From Candidatus Desulfobacula maris (GTDB lineage: Bacteria > Desulfobacterota > Desulfobacteria > Desulfobacterales > Desulfobacteraceae), in NCBI GenBank assembly GCA_014383445.1, contig JACNHV010000384.1, forward strand, positions 1 to 34,351: a stretch of DNA of 34,351 nucleotides, written 5' to 3'. The notes under the pieces were generated by a model. The model was not told the origin of the DNA and made no database searches. It saw nothing but the letters and a program-made list of their open reading frames with translations. This document shows, piece by piece, positions 15,608 through 24,464 of this stretch. Made by a program: the position numbers and the translations under genes. How positions within the stretch are numbered: the stretch's first letter is position 1; the number at the start of each line of letters is the position of its first letter.

Positions 15608-17419
15608 CTATACATCATAAATCGTTTCAATTTCTTTGGCAAATTTTTTATAAATCGTGGCTCTTCTGACTTTCATGGTGGCAGTCATTTCATTATCGTC
15701 ATGGTCCAGTTCTTTGGTCAGAAGCAGGAATTTCCGGATATTTTCCACCCGGCTGAACCTGGCATTGACTGTGTTTACAGCCTCCTGGATTAAAGTTTTA
15801 ACCTCTGGCATCATGGATAGCGATTTAAAGGTGGTATAGGCTATCTGGCGGTTGCTGGCCCATTTGCCCACATTTTCAAAATCGATCTGGATCAGGGCGG
15901 ATATGAATTTTTTCCCATCCCCCAGCACAATGGCTTCCTTGATATAGGGGCTGACCTTGAGTTCGTTTTCAATCTGGGAAGGGGCAATGTTTTTACCGCC
16001 TGATGTGATGAGGATGTCCTTTTTCCGGTCTACAATGGAAACATGCCCGTCCTTGTCCACAGTGGCAATATCTTCAGTCATAAGCCAGCCATTGACAATG
16101 GTTTTGGCTGTTGCTTCCGGATTTTTATAGTAGCCCATAAAGATGCTGTCTCCTTTTTTCATCAGCTCACCGTCCGGGGCCAGTTTATATTCAATACAGG
16201 AGATGGGTTTGCCCACAGTACCCAGCTTGATATCATTTCCCATGTGGATAAAGGAAAGCCCAGTGCACTCGGTCATGCCATAGCCTTCCTTGACGCAAAT
16301 GCCCATGGCGTGGAAAAACAGCAGTTCCTCAGGGCTGACCTTGGCTGCGGCAGACAGGCATATCCTGACCTTTCTTAAGCCCACATAATTTTGCAGGGCT
16401 CTGAATATCAGCCAGTATCCTGCCCGCCAGGATAGTTTTAAGCCCAGATTAATTTTTTTTTTGTCAAGGCGCAGATTTGCCACCTTGTAGCCAATGGCCA
16501 TGCACTGATCAAAGAAAAAGCGCTGAAACCGGCTGGAGTCCTGGATTTTTATGGTAATGGAACTGTGCAGTTTTTCCCAGATCCGGGGCACCCCAAGAAA
16601 TACAGTTGGCGCAATTTCCCTTAAATCCTGCTGGATTGTGGAAATACTCTCGGCAAAATTGACAGTATTTCCAACAAACAAGGGCAGGTACAAACTGAAG
16701 ATCTGTTCTGCCACATGGCAAAGGGGCAGATAGGAGACAACCGTGTCTTTTTGACTGACTTCCATGGCTTCGGCAGAAGCCATGGCCGTTGCCGCAACAT
16801 TAAGATGGTTGACCATGGCACCCTTGGGCGGACCCGTAGTGCCCGAGGTATAGATCATGATACAGACATCCTCAACATTTCCTTTATTCACTTGTTCAAG
16901 AAAATGATTGGGGCTTTTTATTTCCATCTGTCTGCCAAGTTCTTCGACCTCTTTGAACGAGATAATGATGTCTTTGGGATATTTTCGCAACCCTTTCATA
17001 TCCTTGACAATAATTTTTTTCAAACGGGGCAGGTCATCGATGACTTCAAGGATTTTGTCGGTCTGTTCCTGGTCCTCGGACAGGATAAAGACTGAATCGG
17101 AATGGTGAATCACGTATTTGACTTCAGCATAGGGACTTGTGGGGTACACGCCCAGGGTGACCCCCCCGAGACTGATACATGCAAGGTCAGCATAAAGCCA
17201 TTCCTTGCAGTTCTCACTGATGATGGCCATATGATCCCCTCGTTTAAAACCAAGGGTCACAAGCCCAAGTGCGAAATGCTGAACATGGTCAAGATACTGG
17301 TTCCATGTGATGCGCTGCCAGATCCCGAAATCTTTTTCACGCAAAGCCACCTGGTCACCGCATTCTGCAACCCGGTCAAGAAAGACCCGGGGCAGGGTTC
17401 TGTTTGTCAGCTTAACCAT
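15608..17419 (-). CDS. AMP-forming long-chain acyl-CoA synthetase (FadD/FAA1-like)
   Basis: A 603-residue adenylate-forming enzyme that activates a carboxylic acid to an acyl-CoA using ATP. The P-loop YTSGTTGPPKG is at 190-200, GYGMTE at 379-384, and the hinge region SIVDRKKDILITSGGKNIAP at 461-480. The motif usually written GWLHTGD reads GWLMTED here, keeping the Asp. The long N-terminal lead and total length match the FAA1 long-chain type rather than acetyl-CoA synthetase. GGAGG is 5 bases before the ATG, inside livF; the two genes overlap by 13 bases, so translation is likely coupled. Next to a Liv-type importer, the natural reading is that it activates the imported acid; the acid is not known. 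Confidence 0.9.
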   Translation of the reverse strand: MVKLTNRTLPRVFLDRVAECGDQVALREKDFGIWQRITWNQYLDHVQHFALGLVTLGFKRGDHMAIISENCKEWLYADLACISLGGVTLGVYPTSPYAEVKYVIHHSDSVFILSEDQEQTDKILEVIDDLPRLKKIIVKDMKGLRKYPKDIIISFKEVEELGRQMEIKSPNHFLEQVNKGNVEDVCIMIYTSGTTGPPKGAMVNHLNVAATAMASAEAMEVSQKDTVVSYLPLCHVAEQIFSLYLPLFVGNTVNFAESISTIQQDLREIAPTVFLGVPRIWEKLHSSITIKIQDSSRFQRFFFDQCMAIGYKVANLRLDKKKINLGLKLSWRAGYWLIFRALQNYVGLRKVRICLSAAAKVSPEELLFFHAMGICVKEGYGMTECTGLSFIHMGNDIKLGTVGKPISCIEYKLAPDGELMKKGDSIFMGYYKNPEATAKTIVNGWLMTEDIATVDKDGHVSIVDRKKDILITSGGKNIAPSQIENELKVSPYIKEAIVLGDGKKFISALIQIDFENVGKWASNRQIAYTTFKSLSMMPEVKTLIQEAVNTVNARFSRVENIRKFLLLTKELDHDDNEMTATMKVRRATIYKKFAKEIETIYDV

Positions 17420-18210
17420 CTTTTCCTCCGCTTGTAGTGTTTTACGTTGCGGTAGCTGGTATTATCGTTTCCATCCCCCATGCCAAGGTAAAATTCCTGG
17501 ACATCCCTGTCCTTCAATAAAATATCCACAGGCCCGTCCAGCACAATCCTGCCCGTTTCCATTATATATCCATAATTGCTGATTTCCAGTGCCAGCTGGG
17601 CATTCTGCTCCACAAGCAGAATAGCGGTTCCCTCATTTTTATTTATCTTTTTAATGATCTCAAAAATTTCTTCCACAAGCATGGGTGCAAGCCCCATGGA
17701 AGGTTCATCCAGCATCATCAGGGTGGGTGTTGCAAGCAGGGCTCGGCTGATGACAAGCATCTGCTGTTCCCCGCCGCTCAGATATCCGGCCAGGCGTTTG
17801 TAACTTCGTTTTAATATGGGAAAATACTTAAAACACTTATCCAGATCAAGGGCAATTTGTGCGCGGCTTTTTTGGGTATAGGCCCCGCAGATCAGGTTTT
17901 CTTCAACGGTCAGGTCTTCAAAAACCCGCCGGCCCTCCATGACCTGAAAAATGCCCTTTTTTACAATTTTGTGGGGTGTCAGTCTGGTTATAGACTCTCC
18001 CTTGTAATAAATTGTTCCATCAGTGATAGCACCGTCCTCCAGGGGCAGAAATCCGCTGATGGCCTTCAATGTGGTGGACTTGCCTGCACCGTTGGACCCG
18101 AGCAAAGCCACAATAGAACCTTTTTCTACTTTAAGGGACAACCCTTTCAGTACCAGGATGATATTGTTGTAAAGCACTTCTAAATTATTAACTTCAAGAA
18201 TAGATGACAC
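17407..18210 (-). CDS. livF: Branched-chain amino acid-type ABC transporter ATPase LivF
   Basis: A 267-residue ABC ATPase of the HAAT importer family. Walker A GSNGAGKST is at 38-46, signature LSGGEQQ at 144-150 and Walker B LMMLDEP at 164-170. LivF usually ends near residue 235-240 after a FYLG-like motif; this one has an extra basic tail of about 25 residues ending in VKHYKRRKRWLS. From memory, such a tail is common in LivF proteins encoded beside acyl-CoA ligases. GGAGG lies 6 bases before the GTG start. It is separated from livK by a 137-base gap with a hairpin, and overlaps the ligase gene. Confidence 0.93.
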   Translation of the reverse strand: MSSILEVNNLEVLYNNIILVLKGLSLKVEKGSIVALLGSNGAGKSTTLKAISGFLPLEDGAITDGTIYYKGESITRLTPHKIVKKGIFQVMEGRRVFEDLTVEENLICGAYTQKSRAQIALDLDKCFKYFPILKRSYKRLAGYLSGGEQQMLVISRALLATPTLMMLDEPSMGLAPMLVEEIFEIIKKINKNEGTAILLVEQNAQLALEISNYGYIMETGRIVLDGPVDILLKDRDVQEFYLGMGDGNDNTSYRNVKHYKRRKRWLS

Positions 18211-18299
18211 CTAAGTCCTCCTGCTTGATTTTAACCCATTGATGCATCCTGGCGCCTGAATTACCAATTTCAAATTCGGTTTGACGAACAAAGATAACT

Positions 18300-18333
18300 G
18301 GCCCGGACAGAAAAAGGATATCAAGTCCGGGCC
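18300..18333 (-). terminator. Intercistronic hairpin between livK and livF
   Basis: GGCCCGGAC (18300-18308) pairs exactly with GTCCGGGCC (18325-18333) across a 16-base loop, starting 14 bases after the livK stop. No U run follows on the minus strand, so it is more likely a 3'-end stabiliser or partial attenuator than a full terminator. That is common after genes for binding proteins, which are needed in excess over the other subunits. Confidence 0.5.
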
Positions 18334-18347
18334 CTTGTTATTTATTT

Positions 18348-19529
18348 TTATTCATCCAGCTTGATCCAGTCGGAAACTGCTACAAATTTACCACCCTGGG
18401 CTTTATAAACTTTTCCCGAGGCAGTGGCGTTTGACTTGCTGAAGCTTACCACGCCGTTCAGGCCGCCCGTATCCCAGTTGTTTACCTTGGGGAGCATATC
18501 TTTAAGATTTTCGCCTGTTATGGGCAGCCCTGCTTCATGACACATCTGGGCCAGTTTCACATAGACCATGCCCGTGAACCATCCCTGCATATAGGAGTTG
18601 GGCTTATAGGTTTCATCGGGATAGTGTTTTTTATTATAGGCTTGAATGGTCTTTATCATGGGAACATCATCCATGTACCAATAGGCATAGGGACACACCC
18701 CCATATATCCTTCCGCATCCGGACCCAGCTTATCAAGCAGCATTTTGCTCATGGCCCAGAATGTTCCCATAAAGGTGATGTCAAGACCAAAATCCTTTGC
18801 CCCTCTTATGACTTCTGGTATGGGTGGAACCACATAACCCTGGAAAATACAATAATCAGGCTTATTGCGTTTCAGGTCCAGAAGCTGGCTGGTAATATCC
18901 ACGGCCCCGACTTTTGTCACCTCTTCAGCCACAACTTCGATCCCCAGTTCACCGGCTAATTTCCTGGCAAAGGGAATAGGGTCCCGGCCAAATTCCGTGT
19001 CACTGTAAAAAAATGCCACCCTGTGGGGCTTGTTGTTTTTCTTTGGCTGGCCGGCAATATATTTTAACAGAACACCAAATTGCTGGGAATAGGTGGGGCC
19101 GCTTACAAAGGTATAGGGGTTTTTTTCTCTGTCAGCAAGTTCTTCAGAAAAACTGGTGGAACCATAGAGCACGTGATACCGGGAATTGATTTCCGGTGCC
19201 ATGGCTTTTCCTACCCCTGTGGACTCGCCATACATCATGACGGGATTATCCTGTGCCATTATTTTTTTAAACGAAGCAATGGCACGCATAAGATCATATC
19301 CAGTATCTTCATAAATATATTTGAATTTTTTCCCTCCGACTCCGCCCTGTTCATTGGCATAGTCTAAAGAGTCCATCAGCCCCTGATGGATATGTTTGCC
19401 TGCAAAGGCAAACCTGCCTGTGATGGGCTGGCCTGCACCTACCTTGATTTCCTCATCGGCAAATGATACGCCCATGCATAATAATAATGATAAAACCAGA
19501 ACCAGGGTTGAAACAATACGTTTTTTCAT
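18348..19529 (-). CDS. livK: Periplasmic binding protein of a Liv/HAAT-type ABC transporter
   Basis: A 393-residue exported solute-binding protein. The first 24 residues are a Sec signal peptide (Lys-rich start, hydrophobic core, VSFA before the acidic DEE). The one Cys in the core is in LLLC and does not make a lipobox. The mature part opens with the family pattern IKVGAGQPITG and FAFAGKHIHQG, and has type I periplasmic binding folds. The ligand cannot be read off; relatives bind branched-chain amino acids, amides, urea or aromatic acids. AAGGAG lies 5 bases before the ATG at 19529. It is the fourth gene of the liv run. Confidence 0.92.
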   Translation of the reverse strand: MKKRIVSTLVLVLSLLLCMGVSFADEEIKVGAGQPITGRFAFAGKHIHQGLMDSLDYANEQGGVGGKKFKYIYEDTGYDLMRAIASFKKIMAQDNPVMMYGESTGVGKAMAPEINSRYHVLYGSTSFSEELADREKNPYTFVSGPTYSQQFGVLLKYIAGQPKKNNKPHRVAFFYSDTEFGRDPIPFARKLAGELGIEVVAEEVTKVGAVDITSQLLDLKRNKPDYCIFQGYVVPPIPEVIRGAKDFGLDITFMGTFWAMSKMLLDKLGPDAEGYMGVCPYAYWYMDDVPMIKTIQAYNKKHYPDETYKPNSYMQGWFTGMVYVKLAQMCHEAGLPITGENLKDMLPKVNNWDTGGLNGVVSFSKSNATASGKVYKAQGGKFVAVSDWIKLDE

Positions 19530-19576
19530 GATCACTCCTTTTTTAATGGTTTATGGGTTAAACGGTTTATGTTCAA

Positions 19577-20620
19577 TTAGTGTTCAAAGGGCCACAGATG
19601 GAAATAGTTTTTGATACGTCTCCAGATTTCAGCCAGACCGTGGGGTTCAAATACCAGGAATATAACAATCAATAATCCAAAGATGACCTGTTGCAGCGGG
19701 AAAAGAAAACTCATGGCCGTTGGAAAGATATTGACCAGAAATCCAAGGATAGTGCTGATTACCTCAGGTACAATGGTCATGAAGATAGCGCCTAGTATGG
19801 AACCCAGGATACTTCCCATGCCGCCCACAATAATCATTGCCAGGTATCGAACACTTTCCAGTAAGGGGAAATGCTCTGGAGTTATAGTTTTTAAGAAATT
19901 TACCCAGAGGCATCCTGAAATTCCTGCCAAAAATGAGCTTAAGGCAAAAGCATAGGTTTTATAGCGCAAAAGGTTGATGCCCATTAGTTCGGCTGAAATG
20001 TCCCGGTCTCTTATAGCAATAAATGCCCGGCCCACCCTGGTTCGAAAAAGATTCCTGGCAAAGGTTACACACAAAATGACCATGATAAGGGTCACAAAAT
20101 AAAATTTAAAATCATTGTCCAGAACATACCCGAAAATATCCGGCGGAGAAATGTTCATACCCCGGATTCCTCCGGTCATGGATTCCCAGTGGACAAAAAT
20201 AAACTCAAGGATCAATTGGGCTGCCAGGGTAGCAATGCAAAGATACAATCCTTTCAGGCGCAAGGAGGGCCCACCGACTATTATGCCGAAAAAAGCTGCC
20301 ATGAGACCGGATAAAGGAAGGCATAAAAGAAAGGGCAGATCAAAACGGGTGGATAAAATTGCAGCAGTATATCCGCCAACTCCAATGAAAGCCGCATGAC
20401 CAAGAGATATCAGACCGGCAAAACCTGTGAGAATATTCAAACCCACTGCCCCGATGATAGTGATGCCGGCAAGATTGGCCATGAACAGAAGATAATCCCC
20501 GGCCACAAAGGGAAATAGTATCAACAGAGCAAACAGAATGCCCAGCCAGAAACGGGAGGTGGCATTTATAAAAACAGCCTGGTCTGATGCGTATGTTTCC
20601 TTAAAGTCTCCAATGTGCAT
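19577..20620 (-). CDS. livM: ABC transporter permease LivM
   Basis: A 347-residue inner-membrane permease with about nine to ten helices. Family-typical segments include GLNILTGFAGLISLGHAAF (about 60-78), GPSLRLKGLYLCIATLAAQ and the cytoplasmic coupling loop TRVGRAFIAIRDRDISAELMG, which touches the ATPase. Together with LivH it forms the transmembrane pore. It begins 18 bases after livH; AGAGG lies about 10 bases before the ATG. Length is normal and no defects are seen. Confidence 0.93.
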   Translation of the reverse strand: MHIGDFKETYASDQAVFINATSRFWLGILFALLILFPFVAGDYLLFMANLAGITIIGAVGLNILTGFAGLISLGHAAFIGVGGYTAAILSTRFDLPFLLCLPLSGLMAAFFGIIVGGPSLRLKGLYLCIATLAAQLILEFIFVHWESMTGGIRGMNISPPDIFGYVLDNDFKFYFVTLIMVILCVTFARNLFRTRVGRAFIAIRDRDISAELMGINLLRYKTYAFALSSFLAGISGCLWVNFLKTITPEHFPLLESVRYLAMIIVGGMGSILGSILGAIFMTIVPEVISTILGFLVNIFPTAMSFLFPLQQVIFGLLIVIFLVFEPHGLAEIWRRIKNYFHLWPFEH

Positions 20621-20638
20621 AAATACTTTACCTCTTTG

Positions 20639-21523
20639 TTAAAGCCGCTCGATTTCTTTTGTGCCGAACAGGCCATGGGGTTTTATCAAGAGGATGAAAA
20701 TCAGGACAACAAAGGGGGCAAGGTCCTTGACACCACCATGAAAATAGGGGTCCAGATAGCCCCCGGCCAGGTTTTCCACAATACCCACGATAAATCCGCC
20801 AATGACAGCCCCGATAATGGAATCAAGACCTCCCAGGATCACTATGGGAAATATTTTTAGTCCGATATGCCCCAGGGTAGGCTGAACTCCACCGATGTTG
20901 CCGATGATGATTCCGCCCAGAGATGCAGCGATGGCACCAAATGCCCAGGAAATAGTAAACATGGTTTTGACGTTGATCCCCATGGAAAAAGCAGCCATTT
21001 GATCATTGGCTGTGGCCCGCATGGCCACACCGACTTTGGCGTACTTGAAAAGGAGTAGAAAGACCGCCACCACGACCATGGCCATTAAAAATCCGTAAAA
21101 AAGATTGGACCGCAGCACTATCTCTCCTAAAATAATGGGCTTTCTGGGGAAAAGAGGAGGGAAGCTCCTAAAGCTGGAGCCCCATATGATTTCTGCCAGC
21201 CCCAGCAATATGGAACTTAAGCCAATGGTCACCATTATGATACTGATATTGGGCTGTCCGAGCATATGTCTTAAAATCAGGCGCTCAACCAGAAAGCCGA
21301 GGATTGCGGCAAAGATAATGACAAGGGGGAATCCGATAAAGGGCGATAATTTTAAATATACCACCAGAGAATAAAAAATATACGCTCCGATCATCATGAA
21401 TTCACCTGTGGCAAAATTGATGATATTGGTGGCCTTATAGATGAGTACAAAACCAAGGGCAATGAGCGCATAGATTCCCCCGACCAGAAAACCGCTGGCA
21501 ACCAGCTGCAGGAAGATGTCCAT
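20639..21523 (-). CDS. livH: ABC transporter permease LivH
   Basis: A 294-residue permease with about eight helices. It opens with MDIFLQLVASGFLVGGIYAL and has the family segments NFATGEFMMIGAY and the coupling loop KVGVAMRATANDQMAAFSMG. The frame is open up to 21631, but those 36 extra codons lie within the end of livG and are hydrophilic; AGGA 5 bases before the ATG at 21523 settles the start. It follows livG by 13 bases, consistent with one operon livG-livH-livM-livK-livF. Confidence 0.93.
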   Translation of the reverse strand: MDIFLQLVASGFLVGGIYALIALGFVLIYKATNIINFATGEFMMIGAYIFYSLVVYLKLSPFIGFPLVIIFAAILGFLVERLILRHMLGQPNISIIMVTIGLSSILLGLAEIIWGSSFRSFPPLFPRKPIILGEIVLRSNLFYGFLMAMVVVAVFLLLFKYAKVGVAMRATANDQMAAFSMGINVKTMFTISWAFGAIAASLGGIIIGNIGGVQPTLGHIGLKIFPIVILGGLDSIIGAVIGGFIVGIVENLAGGYLDPYFHGGVKDLAPFVVLIFILLIKPHGLFGTKEIERL

Positions 21524-21536
21524 TTTTATCCTTTTC

Positions 21537-22331
21537 TCATATAATGGCAGTTCTGTTGGTTTTAGCTTTTTTTTTGCCCAGGTATGCCTCAATGACATCC
21601 GGATGTTTTTGTACTTCTTTTGGGGTTCCATGGGTCAGCGCCTGGCCGAAATTTAAAACCAGAACCCTGTCTGAAATATCCATAATCATTTTCATGTCAT
21701 GCTCAATGAGGACTATGGTGGTATCGTACTCTTCTTTAATATCAAGAATAAACCGGGCCATGTCCTCGGTCTCCTCGGCATTCATGCCGGCAACGGGTTC
21801 ATCCATCAAAAGAACCTTGGGACGCATGGCAAGAGCCCGGGCCAGTTCAACTCTTTTTTGCAGGCCATAGGCAAGGGCGCTGACCGGGTGGTTTCGAATG
21901 GATTCAATCTCCAGAAAATCAATGATATCTTCTTCAATTTTCTTTCTCAGCTCCATCTCTTCCCTGTGAGCGGCCCCCCAATACCACAGTGCTGACATTA
22001 AACCTGTTTTTAAATGGTAATGGGCCCCCAGTTTGATATTATCCAACACAGACATGCCATGGTAGAGGGCAATATTCTGGAATGTTCTGCCCATGCCCAG
22101 TGCTGCTCTCTTGTCTGCCGGCATGTGGGTGAGATCATTGCCATTGAAAAAAACTTTCCCTTTTTCAGGACGGTAGAAACCGCTGATAATATTCAGTATA
22201 GAGGTCTTGCCGGCACCATTGGGTCCGATAATGGCAAATATTTCGCCCTGGTTTACATCAAAGGATACATCTGACAAAACATTTAAACCGCCAAAGGATA
22301 GAGATATATGATCTATGGAAAGAATTTTCAT
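21537..22331 (-). CDS. livG: ABC transporter ATPase LivG
   Basis: A 264-residue ABC ATPase. Walker A is GPNGAGKTS, Walker B is VLLMDEPVAGMN. The ABC signature reads LAYGLQKRVELARAL, the non-canonical 'YG' form usual for LivG rather than LSGGQ. A histidine switch is in LIEHDM. AAGGA lies 6 bases before the ATG. It is the first gene of the liv run; upstream is a 265-base AT-rich space with a TATAAT-like box (minus strand, 22434-22439) and a perfect 38-bp palindrome. The first promoter of the operon should be in that space. Confidence 0.94.
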   Translation of the reverse strand: MKILSIDHISLSFGGLNVLSDVSFDVNQGEIFAIIGPNGAGKTSILNIISGFYRPEKGKVFFNGNDLTHMPADKRAALGMGRTFQNIALYHGMSVLDNIKLGAHYHLKTGLMSALWYWGAAHREEMELRKKIEEDIIDFLEIESIRNHPVSALAYGLQKRVELARALAMRPKVLLMDEPVAGMNAEETEDMARFILDIKEEYDTTIVLIEHDMKMIMDISDRVLVLNFGQALTHGTPKEVQKHPDVIEAYLGKKKAKTNRTAII

Positions 22332-22522
22332 GCTATTTCCTTACCTCATTTTTTATCTACCTGAGAATTATGTTTCACTGATAGATTCCAATTTGCTTTG
22401 ATGAGTAAAACAGTTTTGCAAAGTATTTTAATGATTATATTTCTCTAACACCATTTGATGGAAAAAAGAAACTAAAAAATTTATAAATTATATAAAATAT
22501 GCCCAGGAGGAGATCTGTGACT

Positions 22523-22560
22523 ATTTGGCGGAAATGGCAGTACTGCCATTTCCGCCAAAT
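22523..22560. promoter_or_regulatory. Perfect 38-bp palindrome upstream of livG
   Basis: ATTTGGCGGAAATGGCAGT (22523-22541) is followed directly by its exact reverse complement (22542-22560): 19 bp arms and no spacer. It lies 36 bases after the rhomboid stop codon and 191 bases before the livG start, all on the minus strand. As RNA it would be a strong hairpin that could end the rhomboid transcript, although no U run follows; as DNA it could be an operator for the liv operon. The rest of the 265-base gap is AT-rich with no gene. Confidence 0.6.
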
Positions 22561-22596
22561 GCCGGGTTATTTATAATAGTAAAGAAAGAATCCGGT

Positions 22597-23466
22597 TCAA
22601 GTTGCAGCAAGGAAGGATGAGGCAATGATAAGGATGGTTATAAAAAAGGCGATGAAATCCTTTTGAGGAAAGGCAAGTGTTCTGTTCAAGGGAAAGAAAA
22701 TAATGCCCGTTCCAAGCCCGCTTAAAAATCCAAATACATGAGCCATAACATCTGTACGCTCGCCCTGGCTGAACATGCCGACCATCAGGGCACCGGCAAA
22801 GACAGGCATCAGGTTGTTCAATCTAAGCGGTTTTCCTTTTTGGGTTACCTGGAAGGCCACAAGAAGGCCTGCTGCTGCCATGACAGCTGTTGAGGCCCCA
22901 ATGGAAAGATGTGCCGTCTGGTAAAGGTGAGCATTGAAAAGATTGCCAAGGGTCCCGGCAAACAGCAGCATAAAAGGCCCCACACCAAACCCGGAAAGGC
23001 TTATAAAGGGTGCCCCGAAAATGAGCATGCCGGCTATATTTCCTGCAAGGTGCCGGGCATCTGCATGCAGGAACAGTGCGGTAATAGCCCTGTAGGTCTC
23101 TCCCTGGAGGATAAAAAGGGCAGAGGCTCCATATTTTAATATCATGGCTTCGTGGATATGGTAATGAATACAGGCTGCATGAATAAGCCAGAGCAGTCCC
23201 ATGATACAGAAGGCTGGATATGATTTAAATGAGGATATGGGAATTTGGTGTAGCTGCTGTTTTAGCCTGAAAAATTTATTTTCTTTATAATAGGTCTCAA
23301 CCATGATGCGGGCTTTTTCCATATCTGCTTTATTTACAAGGATATTAAATAAATTATTTTCCTGTTCAGCATGATTTTCAATATTTTGAGAGGTTAAAAT
23401 TAGGATGATTAAATCTGCTTTTTTGTCAGGAAGACCAATGAATAGTTTTTCCATATTCCGGCTCAT
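22597..23466 (-). CDS. Rhomboid family intramembrane serine protease
   Basis: A 289-residue membrane protease that cuts transmembrane segments of other proteins. The catalytic Ser192 is in GASTAV and His243 in AHVFGFLSG; the HxxxN pair, His139 and Asn143, which shapes the oxyanion hole, is in RHLAGN. Six or more helices cover residues about 83-285. The N-terminal ~80 residues are a cytosolic extension with a region rich in Asn and Glu, like the N-terminal domain of GlpG-type rhomboids. Start is uncertain: ATG at 23466 has no ribosome-binding site; an ATG four codons later is possible. It is divergent from the FAH-family gene. Confidence 0.88.
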   Translation of the reverse strand: MSRNMEKLFIGLPDKKADLIILILTSQNIENHAEQENNLFNILVNKADMEKARIMVETYYKENKFFRLKQQLHQIPISSFKSYPAFCIMGLLWLIHAACIHYHIHEAMILKYGASALFILQGETYRAITALFLHADARHLAGNIAGMLIFGAPFISLSGFGVGPFMLLFAGTLGNLFNAHLYQTAHLSIGASTAVMAAAGLLVAFQVTQKGKPLRLNNLMPVFAGALMVGMFSQGERTDVMAHVFGFLSGLGTGIIFFPLNRTLAFPQKDFIAFFITILIIASSFLAAT

Positions 23467-23479
23467 GGGTTAAAGGGTC

Positions 23480-23508
23480 TTGACCTTTTATGATAATGAT
23501 TTTAATAC
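23480..23508 (+). promoter_or_regulatory. Candidate promoter for the FAH-family gene
   Basis: TTGACC (23480-23485) and TAATAC (23503-23508) are separated by exactly 17 bases in the divergent space between the rhomboid and FAH-family genes. GGAG lies 9 bases before the ATG at 23566. The match is reasonable but not perfect. Confidence 0.4.
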
Positions 23509-23565
23509 AATCAAAAAATAAGAGACTTTTTTAATTGTATATATGAATAACTGGAGAAAATAAAC

Positions 23566-24375
23566 ATGCAAATACTAAGGTTTGAAAGTGATGACAATAA
23601 AATTTATACTGGTTGTGATTTTGCTAATGAAAGTGCTTCCGTGATCAAGGGAGATATTTATACTGATTTTTCCAATACCGGGAAAAGAAAAAAGGTTAAA
23701 AAAATTTTAACCCCGATTTCACCCAAAGTCATCTTTTGCATCGGGTTAAATTACAAACTCCATGCCAAAGAGGCTGGGTTTGAATTACCAAAATATCCCG
23801 TTGTGTTCATGAAGAATCTGGGTGCGGCAGCAGGTCACCTGGATGATATCAGAATCCCTGTCTCCTGTGCAAAGATCCCTGAAGTTGATTATGAGGTTGA
23901 ACTTGCTGTGATCATAAAAAAGAATGCCAAAAATGTCCTGCCGGAAAATGCCCTTGATTATGTTCTGGGGTATACCTGTGCCAATGATATTTCTGCCAGA
24001 AGATGGCAGATGCATGCAGGCGGAAAGCAATGGATAAAAGGGAAAAGTTTTGACACATTTTGCCCTTTTGGCCCATGGATTGTGACACGGGATGAGCTTC
24101 CCGACCCTGGTAATCTTGATATTGAATGTGTGTTAAACGGGAAAACCATGCAGAAAAGCAATACAAGTGATATGATTTTTTCTGTGGCCCAGATCATTTC
24201 ATATCTATCCGAGTCTGCCACCCTTTTGCCTGGAACGATCATATTAACTGGAACACCAAGCGGGGTTGGGTATACCAGACAACCACCTGTGTATCTTACT
24301 TCCGGGGATGTGATGGAATCAAAAATTGAGAAAATCGGTGTGCTGAAAAATCATGTAAGGCTTGAACAAGAATAA
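23566..24375 (+). CDS. Fumarylacetoacetate hydrolase family protein
   Basis: A 269-residue cytoplasmic enzyme of the FAH fold, which breaks C-C bonds or decarboxylates in 2-oxo or 1,3-dioxo acid substrates. Metal-binding acidic residues are visible as Glu110 and Glu112 in VDYEVELAV and Asp141 in CANDISAR. His66 in GLNYKLHAKE and Lys83 in VFMKN match conserved active-site positions, and the GTPSGVGYTR motif closes the site. Relatives include 2-hydroxyhepta-2,4-diene-dioate isomerase and fumarylpyruvate hydrolase, so the substrate is open. It stands alone, with a promoter upstream and a strong terminator directly after the stop. Confidence 0.88.
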   Translation: MQILRFESDDNKIYTGCDFANESASVIKGDIYTDFSNTGKRKKVKKILTPISPKVIFCIGLNYKLHAKEAGFELPKYPVVFMKNLGAAAGHLDDIRIPVSCAKIPEVDYEVELAVIIKKNAKNVLPENALDYVLGYTCANDISARRWQMHAGGKQWIKGKSFDTFCPFGPWIVTRDELPDPGNLDIECVLNGKTMQKSNTSDMIFSVAQIISYLSESATLLPGTIILTGTPSGVGYTRQPPVYLTSGDVMESKIEKIGVLKNHVRLEQE

Positions 24376-24415
24376 AAAAAGCCCGGAAGATGGTGTTATC
24401 CTTCCGGGCTTTTTT
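24375..24415. terminator. Bidirectional intrinsic terminator
   Basis: GCCCGGAAG (24381-24389) pairs exactly with CTTCCGGGC (24401-24409), flanked by six A on the left and six T on the right, so it works on both strands. It begins at the FAH-family stop codon and would also end transcripts of the convergent ZraP-like gene. Confidence 0.9.
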
Positions 24416-24421
24416 ATGGTG

Positions 24422-24457
24422 AATCTAATCAGGTGCTTATCATTGCCTGATTAGATT
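24422..24457. terminator. Second hairpin behind the ZraP-like gene
   Basis: AATCTAATCAGG (24422-24433) pairs exactly with CCTGATTAGATT (24446-24457) across a 12-base loop, 8 bases after the ZraP-like stop on the minus strand. It has no T run; it may add to the terminator next to it or protect the mRNA 3' end. Confidence 0.5.
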
Positions 24458-24464
24458 TTAAGCG

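Noticed and set aside
19476-19529. LivK as a lipoprotein
   Set aside because: The Cys in LLLC lacks the small residue before it that a lipobox needs; VSFA-DEE is a normal signal peptidase I site.
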